Part shown: positions 50,051 through 56,424 of the stretch, piece after piece | Position numbering within the stretch: position 1 is the stretch's first letter | How the letters are laid out: the number at the start of each line of letters is the position of its first letter | Source of the DNA: Oscillospiraceae bacterium | GTDB lineage: Bacteria > Bacillota > Clostridia > Oscillospirales > Acutalibacteraceae | Direction: 5' to 3' | Length of the DNA stretch: 56,424 nt | Assembly (NCBI GenBank): GCA_015066225.1 | Contig: SVOT01000011.1 | Location: 1-56,424 of the forward strand | Translations under genes and position numbers: made by a program | Notes under the pieces: model-generated | The model's input: only the letters and a program-made list of their open reading frames with translations | Databases searched by the model: none | Told to the model about the DNA's origin: nothing

Positions 50051-51620
50051 ATCAATTGAAAGAGCTAAAACACCTGAATCTGTAGGTATAGACTCCTCGG
50101 TTATCTTAAAGATGACCGAGGAAATGTCATATAGAGGTATAAATACTCACAGCTTAATGATTATAAGAAATAATATGGTCGCTTGTGAAGCCTGGAGCGA
50201 ACCGCTGGGCCCGGAAATACCGCATATGGTTTATTCAGTTAGCAAAAGCTTTTTGTCAACAGCCTATGGCTTCGCTTTGGCTGAAGGTAAAATAACGCGA
50301 GAAACAAAGCTGGTTGATGTGTTTCCCGAGCTTTTGAAAAAACGTGATGCATTTTTAGAAAAGCTTACAATTCATCATCTGTTGTGTATGACAGCAGGTA
50401 AGCAAACCGCAATCCGTGGTAGTAAAAGTGATGACTGGCTGAATGTGTTTGCAGAGGCAAAATGGATTTTTGAACCCGGTACAAGCTGGCGTTATGTTAA
50501 CGATAATTACTATGTTGCTTCAAAAATGCTTTGCGCTGTTTTGGGTGAGAGTATAACAGAATATCTTACGCCCCGTTTGTATGACCCTTTGGGAATTGAT
50601 GTTCCCTTTTGGGAGCACTCACCCGATGGCGTTGAGTCAGGGGGCTGGGGCTTGATGCTTAAAACCGAAGACATTGCAAAATTTATACTTTGCTATCAGA
50701 ACAACGGTAAATATAACGGCGAACAGATAATTCCCGAATGGTGGACAAAAGAGGCAACCGGCTTTATAACAGATAATTCTGTCAGTGAAAAAGCCCCGGA
50801 TGCCGGTGCGGGCTACGGTTGCGGCTTTTGGCGGTGCGCAGGTATGCCGAACACTTACAGATGTGAGGGGATGTTTTGTCAATATGCTATTTCCTTTGAG
50901 GATTATAACGCTTGTTTGGTTATGACCTCGGAGCACAGCGATCTGCAGGAAACGCTGGATGTTATATGGAAATATATGCCACGTGCATTTATCGAGCCCG
51001 ATTCGGAAAAAAAGACCTGCAAAATAACCTTGCCTGACAGAACGGCAGTTACAGTACCAAACCGTAATGAAACAGAAGGTTTAATAAACGGGAAAATATA
51101 CAATTTACGAAAATGCAGATTTATTAATTTTATCGGCTTCCCTGTAAGTGTTTTGCCTATGCCGATTGTTTTCTTTGCTAAAGACAGAGGGGGCAATATG
51201 AACGAGCTTCGTTTTTGCTTTTCAGAGAAGGGGTGCACTTTTTCTTGGAGTGAAGACGGTGGCTTTAAAAATGAAATTTTTATTTCTATGAACGGCGAGG
51301 CATCTTTTGATGAGGTTGTTATCGGAGAGCTTAAAATGCTTGTTCGCTCGTACGGGTTTTGGGAGAAAGACAAAACACTGGTAATGCACATAAGACCGCT
51401 GGCGTCGGTGTCTGAAAGAGTTTTGAAATTTGAGTTCAGTAAAAACCGAATTAAAATGTATCCGAGCTATATTCCGGGTACAGATGAGAAAGCCAAAAAA
51501 GTGGGCGAAAAATTAAAGTGTATTTTAATTGGAAAATGGTTTCACTGGTGGATAGATTTTCTTGTTCCGAGAGTTGGGCGGATTCTTAACCCGACACATT
51601 ACGGTAAAGCACAAAAATAG
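50034..51620 (+). CDS. Serine hydrolase, beta-lactamase/PBP class C fold
   Basis: About 528 residues. The SxxK motif SVSK (Ser68, Lys71) and YVN (Tyr154) are clear; the third motif, usually HxG or KTG, is replaced in the region around 'GYGCGFW'. The C-terminal 170 residues add a beta-rich domain. No signal peptide is seen, so it is cytosolic unless exported in another way. Such proteins act as esterases or D-aminopeptidases. ATG at 50034 overlaps the radical SAM gene by 17 bases, with AAGG 5 bases upstream. It is last in the operon and closed by a terminator. Confidence 0.78.
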   Translation: MKTLNKSIERAKTPESVGIDSSVILKMTEEMSYRGINTHSLMIIRNNMVACEAWSEPLGPEIPHMVYSVSKSFLSTAYGFALAEGKITRETKLVDVFPELLKKRDAFLEKLTIHHLLCMTAGKQTAIRGSKSDDWLNVFAEAKWIFEPGTSWRYVNDNYYVASKMLCAVLGESITEYLTPRLYDPLGIDVPFWEHSPDGVESGGWGLMLKTEDIAKFILCYQNNGKYNGEQIIPEWWTKEATGFITDNSVSEKAPDAGAGYGCGFWRCAGMPNTYRCEGMFCQYAISFEDYNACLVMTSEHSDLQETLDVIWKYMPRAFIEPDSEKKTCKITLPDRTAVTVPNRNETEGLINGKIYNLRKCRFINFIGFPVSVLPMPIVFFAKDRGGNMNELRFCFSEKGCTFSWSEDGGFKNEIFISMNGEASFDEVVIGELKMLVRSYGFWEKDKTLVMHIRPLASVSERVLKFEFSKNRIKMYPSYIPGTDEKAKKVGEKLKCILIGKWFHWWIDFLVPRVGRILNPTHYGKAQK

Positions 51621-51691
51621 ATGATAATGCTGCATTGTTTGATAGACTGTGATGTAAAGGATATTAAACAATGGGGGATATATCAAAAGCG

Positions 51692-51724
51692 ACCGACTTT
51701 TCCGAAATCGGAAGGGTCGGTTTT
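51692..51724 (+). terminator. Terminator of the radical SAM operon
   Basis: ACCGAC..TTCCG (51692-51704) pairs with CGGAA..GTCGGT (51709-51721) around AAAT, with two T-G pairs in the middle and TTT after. It ends the serine hydrolase unit. Confidence 0.8.
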
Positions 51725-51813
51725 AAATTTGCCTTAAATATCATCTTGTATTTTTGCATCATATTTATTATACTTAATGTGTATATGCAAATGTATAACG
51801 ATGAGGTGTTAAA

Positions 51814-52692
51814 TTGGCAAACTACGGTTTCGATTTGCAAAGAAAAAATAATGCAAAAAACAAAAAGAAAAGAAAATTCATTTTCGTTTGTGCTTTTTTG
51901 TGCTTTACTCTTATTTTGGGTTCAGTTTCGTTTTTGTTGTTATGGAAATCGCTTGATTACGATTTTAATAATTTTTTTCATAAATCAGATGAAACTACTG
52001 ACGCCGTGCAAACAACTGCACCACCAACCTCACGGGCTTCATATTCCGGTAATTACAGATTCCTTCTTGCTGTTACCTCCGATGATTTGGCACAGCTTCG
52101 TTTCGTGAATCTTGTTGATATAGACCTTTCTGAGAAAACTATAAAAATCATTCCCGTGGATTTGAATTTAAAAAATTCAGAAACAAAAGAAAGCTGTTCG
52201 GCGGTTTTCAAAAATAAGGGTATAAAGGAACTCGGTGCTTTCATTGGAGCATATTACGGAACAGATGTCAGCAGGTATATCAGCGTTACCGATACGGGTT
52301 ACAAATCGATTTTCAGAATATTGGGTAATATTACTGTTAACATTTCCGAAGATATAGAGTATGATACACCTGATATGTTCCTTGAAATGTTCAAGGGTCA
52401 AAATGAACTAACGCCTGAAAAAACATATAAATATATGAAATACATCTGCGAAACCAAGAAGGGCTACGAGTGTTCTGAGCTCAATGCCCGTATTATTGAG
52501 GCGGCATTTGTTGCTTTTTATACGTCAGATAATTTTGTTGACGGTGATTCGTTGTTTTCACAGCTTATTAATCAGACGCAAACCGATATTTCAATTGTTG
52601 ACTATACAAACGCAAAGGATGAAATGCAATCTCTTTTGCCACAGACGTCAAAGGATAAGTTAAAGGTGTTTGTTTATTCTAACCGGCCGTAA
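51814..52692 (+). CDS. LytR-CpsA-Psr (LCP)-like protein, catalytically degenerate
   Basis: 292 residues with a TTG start behind GAGGTG. Basic N-terminus, one membrane helix (about 22-46), a Thr-rich linker and an LCP-like domain from about residue 70. In LCP enzymes the core reads roughly RSDT and later SIPRDT; here the equivalent segment is IIPVDLNLKN, without the Arg, and the first motif is not recognisable. So attachment of wall glycopolymers, the usual LCP job, is unlikely. It may bind lipid-linked sugars or be structural. It stands alone, with a membrane transglutaminase-like gene after it. Confidence 0.6.
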   Translation: MANYGFDLQRKNNAKNKKKRKFIFVCAFLCFTLILGSVSFLLLWKSLDYDFNNFFHKSDETTDAVQTTAPPTSRASYSGNYRFLLAVTSDDLAQLRFVNLVDIDLSEKTIKIIPVDLNLKNSETKESCSAVFKNKGIKELGAFIGAYYGTDVSRYISVTDTGYKSIFRILGNITVNISEDIEYDTPDMFLEMFKGQNELTPEKTYKYMKYICETKKGYECSELNARIIEAAFVAFYTSDNFVDGDSLFSQLINQTQTDISIVDYTNAKDEMQSLLPQTSKDKLKVFVYSNRP

Positions 52693-52745
52693 GTGGCACA
52701 GTTGAAACCATAGCGCCACGTGTGGTAGCTTTAAGGAGTTTTGTA

Positions 52746-53912
52746 ATGAAAAATAAAACCGGTAAAATTATATTTTCTGTCGTAATGGTTGCGGTTGCTG
52801 TTTGTGCCGTGGTGTTCGGCGTCTTTTTTGCTGATTTCTTGCCCGAAAAGGAAGATGGGGCGACGAAGTTTGATTTTGTTGAGCCTTTGTCGGGTGCTGG
52901 CACGGGTTATTACAGACATTGCTACGATGAACTGACACTTGATGAGCAAAAGGTGTATAGTGTAATCCTGCAAAGCATTTATGATATGCCCGAGGAAATT
53001 GAGATACCCGATTTGGGAGAGGGCGACCTGACGGCTATTTTCAGAGCGTTGTCAAGAGATAACCCCGATTTATTCTGCCTTGGGTTGAAGTGCACCGTTG
53101 TTGAAACAAACGGCAAGTTCTATTTCAAGCCTGAATACAGTATGTCATACGATGAATATAAAGACAGGCTTGAGCAAAGTAAAAAAGCTATAGAAAGTAT
53201 TGTTAACTCGGCAAAAGCATACACATCCGATTATGAAAAAGAGCTTTTTGTTCATGACTATATAATAAATAATTGTCAGTATTATGATATTGCAGAAGCT
53301 CTCTTGGGGAACACCGTTTACGGTTGCCTTGTTGAGGGCAAAGCCTCTTGTGAGGGCTATTCAAGGACTTTTCAGTATATCCTGAATAGGCTGGATATAG
53401 ACAACAGACTTTTAACGGGCGAGTGCGCAGAGGATGGCGTGAATTATATAGGCCATATGTGGAACTACGTAATAATCGACGGCGACGGTTATTTTACCGA
53501 CGTCACCTGGGATGACCCCAAAGGTGAAGCGCAGACTCTCAGACACACCTATTTTAACGTCGACACCGAGGATATTCTTCTCGAGCATCGCATAGAGCAG
53601 ACGGTGCCATTTGTTACAGAAAACGAAAACAATTACTTTACTCGCGAAAACGCTTATTTGGATGTGGGCGCGGGCGAAGATTTTGAGCTGCAGGTAACAA
53701 ATGCGGTTCACAAAGCCCTGCAACGGGGCTACAAAAGTGTTGAGCTCCGATTCGCAGACGCAGACGTTGCAGCGCAGGCTAAAGCAACTTTGCTTGATGA
53801 TGGTGTTATATATAATGTATATAAGGATGCAGATCTGCTCAATACTCTTGATGGCGCGACTGTTTTTTACAGCCGCGAGGAGAATATGAATATAATTTGT
53901 TTCTTTTTTTAA
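52746..53912 (+). CDS. Membrane-anchored transglutaminase-like protein
   Basis: 388 residues. One N-terminal membrane helix (about 8-30) then an extracellular part. The transglutaminase-like core has '[17 protein letters not shown]' with the Cys near 202, '[10 protein letters not shown]' with the His near 237 and 'DVTWDDP' with the Asp near 253, so the catalytic triad is complete. Most bacterial members are cysteine peptidases or amidases acting on surface peptides. The C-terminal part (about 300-388) is a separate small domain. AAGGAG lies 8 bases before the ATG at 52746. The first folate gene starts 12 bases after its stop. Confidence 0.83.
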   Translation: MKNKTGKIIFSVVMVAVAVCAVVFGVFFADFLPEKEDGATKFDFVEPLSGAGTGYYRHCYDELTLDEQKVYSVILQSIYDMPEEIEIPDLGEGDLTAIFRALSRDNPDLFCLGLKCTVVETNGKFYFKPEYSMSYDEYKDRLEQSKKAIESIVNSAKAYTSDYEKELFVHDYIINNCQYYDIAEALLGNTVYGCLVEGKASCEGYSRTFQYILNRLDIDNRLLTGECAEDGVNYIGHMWNYVIIDGDGYFTDVTWDDPKGEAQTLRHTYFNVDTEDILLEHRIEQTVPFVTENENNYFTRENAYLDVGAGEDFELQVTNAVHKALQRGYKSVELRFADADVAAQAKATLLDDGVIYNVYKDADLLNTLDGATVFYSREENMNIICFFF

Positions 53913-53923
53913 CGAGGTGCAAA

Positions 53924-54484
53924 ATGGATAGAGAAAAAATAGAAAGAGCCGTCAGAGATATCCTGGAGGCAATAGGCGAGGATCCTGACAGAGAGGGTCT
54001 TAAAGAAACTCCAAACAGAGTTGCAAGAATGTATGAAGAGGTGTTCAGCGGATTGAGCGAGGATGCTCATATGCATCTGAAGCTTTTCAACGAGCCCGGT
54101 AACGAGGAAATGGTGGTTGTGAGGGATATTCCCCTTTATTCGATGTGCGAGCATCATCTCCTTCCCTTTGTGGGCAAGGCTCATATTGCCTATATTCCCG
54201 CCGATGGCAGAATTATAGGTCTTTCAAAGCTTGCGAGAATTGTTAATGTCTATGCAAAGCGTCCCCAGGTGCAGGAGAGGCTGACCTCACAGATTGCTGA
54301 CTTCCTTCACGATGAATTGGGTGCTACAAGTGTTGCCGTTCTTATTGAGGCAGAGCATCTTTGCATGACCATGCGCGGTGCAAAGGCGGCGGGCTCGTCA
54401 ACCCAGACCTCTGCACTCAGGGGCACAGCAAGAAAAGATGCAAGAACACGTGCAGAGGTTATGGCACTTCTTACGGGTAAATAA
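53924..54484 (+). CDS. folE: GTP cyclohydrolase I
   Basis: 186 residues. '[15 protein letters not shown]', '[19 protein letters not shown]' (zinc Cys75 and His residues) and '[16 protein letters not shown]' are signatures of FolE. It makes dihydroneopterin triphosphate, the first step of folate synthesis. CGAGGTG precedes the ATG. It leads a four-gene folate unit. Confidence 0.97.
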   Translation: MDREKIERAVRDILEAIGEDPDREGLKETPNRVARMYEEVFSGLSEDAHMHLKLFNEPGNEEMVVVRDIPLYSMCEHHLLPFVGKAHIAYIPADGRIIGLSKLARIVNVYAKRPQVQERLTSQIADFLHDELGATSVAVLIEAEHLCMTMRGAKAAGSSTQTSALRGTARKDARTRAEVMALLTGK

Positions 54485-54509
54485 TATACATATTATATAT
54501 GGTGTGAAA

Positions 54510-55334
54510 ATGTTTTCTTTTAAAAAACTGTCAGAAAATAAAAAACGTCCGTTGGTAATGGGCATACTCAATATCACCCCCGATTCATTTTCGGATGGGG
54601 GTGAATATTCTTCTTTATCAAAAGCTCTGGAAAGAATTGAGGAGCTTTGTGACGAGGGTGCTGATATAATAGATATTGGCGCCTGTTCAACTGCACCTAT
54701 GTCAATGATTGCTTCTGAGGAAGAAGAATTGGCTCGTCTGAGCATTTTGCCACAGCTCATAGAAAAATCAACTGTTCCTGTTTCGGTTGATACATTCAGA
54801 CCAAGGGTGGCTGAATTTGCTCTGAGATGCGGTGCGGCTATTGTCAATGACGAAAGTGGCGAATTCTCTTTTGAAATGGCATCCGTTGTGAAAGATTTTG
54901 GTGCAGGCTGGATTTTTATGCACACAGGCGGAAAAACTTCAACTGAGAAAGGCGTTTATCCAAGTGGTGTCACCTATGATGTTTTAACGTTTTTCGCACG
55001 AATGAAAAAAGAAGCAACCGATTACGGTATAAACGAAGAATGTCTCTGTTATGATTGCGGCATAGGCTTCGGAAAAAGTCGCAATGATGATGTTAAGCTC
55101 CTTAGCGAATGTAAAACGCTTTCAGAATATTCGCCTTTACTTGTCGGCGTATCACGAAAAAGGGTTATAGGGGAGATTGTTTCAAGCTCCGAGCCGTCAG
55201 AGAGAATAAACGGTAGTATAGCGGCGGCAGCTCTTGTGTCATATAACGGTGCGGATATTTTGCGTGTGCACGATGTTTCCGCCACGGTTGATGCCGTGAA
55301 GGTTGCAAATACAATAAAGAGAGGTTGTCTTTGA
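54510..55334 (+). CDS. folP: Dihydropteroate synthase
   Basis: 274 residues. 'MGILNITPDSFSDGGEYS' and 'DIIDIGACSTAPMS' are the pterin-binding signatures, with 'VPVSVDTFRPRVAEFAL' and the C-terminal 'LRVHDVSATVDAVKVA' following. It joins pterin and p-aminobenzoate and is the sulfonamide target. The frame runs far upstream, but GGTGTG directly before ATG 54510 and the family start (MFSFKK then RPLVMGILN) fix the start. Confidence 0.96.
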   Translation: MFSFKKLSENKKRPLVMGILNITPDSFSDGGEYSSLSKALERIEELCDEGADIIDIGACSTAPMSMIASEEEELARLSILPQLIEKSTVPVSVDTFRPRVAEFALRCGAAIVNDESGEFSFEMASVVKDFGAGWIFMHTGGKTSTEKGVYPSGVTYDVLTFFARMKKEATDYGINEECLCYDCGIGFGKSRNDDVKLLSECKTLSEYSPLLVGVSRKRVIGEIVSSSEPSERINGSIAAAALVSYNGADILRVHDVSATVDAVKVANTIKRGCL

Positions 55335-55721
55335 GTGGAAAAAATAGTTATCAAAGGATTAAAAATAAAAGCGTATCACGGGGTGCTTCCGGAAGAAAAG
55401 GTTCAGGGTCAGACGTTTATACTTGATGTTTGTGCAGATATCGACGTAAGAAAAGCACAGATAAGCGACGACCTTAACCATACCGTCAGCTATGCAGAAA
55501 TGATTTCAACCGTTGAAAGGGTCTTTACCGAAAAAAGCTATAATCTTCTTGAATGTGTTGCAAACAAGGTTTGTGTAGCATTGCTTGAGGAATATCCCAA
55601 GCTCAAGGGCGTAACGGTTTTGGTTAAGAAGCCCGATGCACCAATTGACGCTGATTTTGAATATGTCGCAATTGAAGATACGCTTACAAGAGAACAGCTT
55701 GTAGTGGGGTCAATGGAATGA
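55335..55721 (+). CDS. folB: Dihydroneopterin aldolase
   Basis: 128 residues. GTG start right after the folP stop. 'IVIKGLKIKAYHGVLPEEKV', 'DDLNHTVSYAEMISTVERVF' and 'YNLLECVANKV' are the family marks. It converts dihydroneopterin to 6-hydroxymethyl-dihydropterin. The stop overlaps folK by 4 bases. Confidence 0.95.
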   Translation: MEKIVIKGLKIKAYHGVLPEEKVQGQTFILDVCADIDVRKAQISDDLNHTVSYAEMISTVERVFTEKSYNLLECVANKVCVALLEEYPKLKGVTVLVKKPDAPIDADFEYVAIEDTLTREQLVVGSME

Positions 55722-56203
55722 AAAAGGCTGTAATAGGAATCGGCACAAATATAGGTGACCGAAAACTAAACATTGAAAATGCAGTAGATGCTTTGGAGTT
55801 GGTGCCCGGTATTAACGTTTTGCGAAAAGCAAGCATATACGAAACCGCACCCTGGGGATATACCGAGCAGCAGAATTTTTATAACACCGTTGTTGAAATT
55901 GAAACAAACCACACGGCAGAGGCTGTGTTGGGTGCGTGCCTTGGTATAGAAGCCGCTATGGGCAGGTTGCGCAGTATAAAAAACGGACCAAGAATTATTG
56001 ACCTTGATTTATTGGTTTATGAAAGCTATGAAAGTAACACCGACGAATTAACTCTTCCTCATAAGTATATAGGGGAGCGAGACTTCGTTTTGATACCCCT
56101 GTCAGAGCTCTATGACGATATGAATATTTTGGGGCATTCATATCAAAAAGAATACATAAAAATACTTCCGAAAAATTCTGCAAAAAAAATCGAAAAAAAT
56201 TAA
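55718..56203 (+). CDS. folK: 2-amino-4-hydroxy-6-hydroxymethyldihydropteridine diphosphokinase
   Basis: 161 residues. 'GIGTNIGDRKLNIENAVDAL', 'SIYETAPWGYTEQQNFYNTV' and 'GPRIIDLDLLVYE' are HPPK signatures. It makes the diphosphate that FolP uses. Last gene of the folE-folP-folB-folK unit; folC and pab genes are not here. Confidence 0.96.
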   Translation: MKKAVIGIGTNIGDRKLNIENAVDALELVPGINVLRKASIYETAPWGYTEQQNFYNTVVEIETNHTAEAVLGACLGIEAAMGRLRSIKNGPRIIDLDLLVYESYESNTDELTLPHKYIGERDFVLIPLSELYDDMNILGHSYQKEYIKILPKNSAKKIEKN

Positions 56204-56212
56204 AATTAGGTA

Positions 56213-56241
56213 TTGACTTTTTATTTGCAGGGTGATATAAT
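56213..56241 (+). promoter_or_regulatory. Promoter 1 at the window end
   Basis: TTGACT (56213-56218), 17-bp spacer, TATAAT (56236-56241). The RNA would carry a GGCGT-CAAA-ACGCC hairpin and CACCC-GGGA-GGGTG stem before promoter 2. Confidence 0.75.
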
Positions 56242-56357
56242 CCCTAACTGTTGGCGTCAAAACGCCGGCGGACAAGTTAATAACTTCTTTATCCTGAAGA
56301 AGACCCCGACACACCCGGGAGGGTGGAAGAGGGAATAAAAAAGGGATAAAAAAGATG

Positions 56358-56386
56358 TTGACAAACGGTATAATGCGTGGTATTAT
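56358..56386 (+). promoter_or_regulatory. Promoter 2 at the window end, with a 5' hairpin
   Basis: TTGACA (56358-56363), 17-bp spacer, TATTAT (56381-56386). The transcript would start near 56393 with GCGCTC, loop, GAGCGC (56393-56398 and 56405-56410), and AGGG (56390-56393) can pair with CCCT (56419-56422) around it. The controlled gene lies beyond the window. Confidence 0.7.
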
Positions 56387-56424
56387 ACTAGGGCGCTCTT
56401 GAGGGAGCGCAAAACGAACCCTGA

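Noticed and set aside
51671-52108. Open frame of 145 codons with a hydrophobic start
   Set aside because: It overlaps the terminator at 51692-51724 and from 51814 the real LCP-like gene in another frame. Composition in the second half is that of an out-of-frame reading.
54378-54509. Upstream extension of folP
   Set aside because: These codons overlap folE in another frame; the family start and ribosome binding site point to 54510.
1-56424. CRISPR array, prophage or conjugative element
   Set aside because: No regularly spaced repeats, no phage structural or integrase genes, and no att-like repeats were found. Only the IS edge at 1-118 is mobile DNA.

Overview
The window reads as a chromosomal segment of a low-GC, probably spore-forming anaerobic Firmicute of the class Clostridia, most like the Oscillospiraceae/Ruminococcaceae. 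The basis is the Clostridia-type S10-spc-alpha order ending in secY-adk-map-infA-rpmJ-rpsM-rpsK-rpsD-rpoA-rplQ, zinc-binding forms of L24, S14, S4 and L36, a SpoVAE and a YtvI-like protein, ECF vitamin transporters and strong AGGAGG ribosome binding sites. The species cannot be named from the sequence alone.

Layout. 1-118 is the edge of an insertion sequence. 151-3410 holds envelope genes (DUF1963 protein, VanY-type carboxypeptidase, two lipoproteins). 3483-4889 is a pantothenate unit (ECF S component plus CoaX). 5025-7617 is mscL followed by murT-gatD, in which GatD has lost both catalytic residues. 7654-9626 is homoserine dehydrogenase plus a zinc-ribbon membrane protein, and 9807-12855 holds a YtvI-like permease, a PHP phosphatase and two unknown proteins. 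12924-28510 is one long ribosomal-protein superoperon of 31 genes with a structured leader that can fold two ways. 28563-36378 is mainly cell wall and housekeeping (murC, queT behind a preQ1-I riboswitch, a ThuA-like protein, an SGNH hydrolase, walJ, murA, an SH3/C39 protein, dusB). 36365-39481 is an iron module: DtxR-family repressor, feoA, feoB, a Cys-rich FeoB partner and two identical-arm 18-bp operators. 39537-45755 holds trmL, a pyridoxal kinase-like gene, a PdaA-like deacetylase, a large cytosolic GH63-like glycosidase, two tiny membrane proteins and an isolated spoVAE.

45760-51724 is the most system-like accessory region. A two-component pair has tandem TTAACA repeats at 11-bp period in front of it, and the same repeats precede a downstream operon made of a membrane-anchored protein of unknown family, a radical SAM enzyme and a penicillin-binding-protein-like serine hydrolase. 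Next come a degenerate LCP protein and a membrane-anchored transglutaminase-like protein. 53924-56203 is a folate cluster (folE-folP-folB-folK), and the window ends in two promoters with a structured 5' leader for a gene outside it.

No tRNA, rRNA, CRISPR array, prophage or replication origin was seen. Calls rest on reading motifs and comparing with remembered family features; no database search was run.
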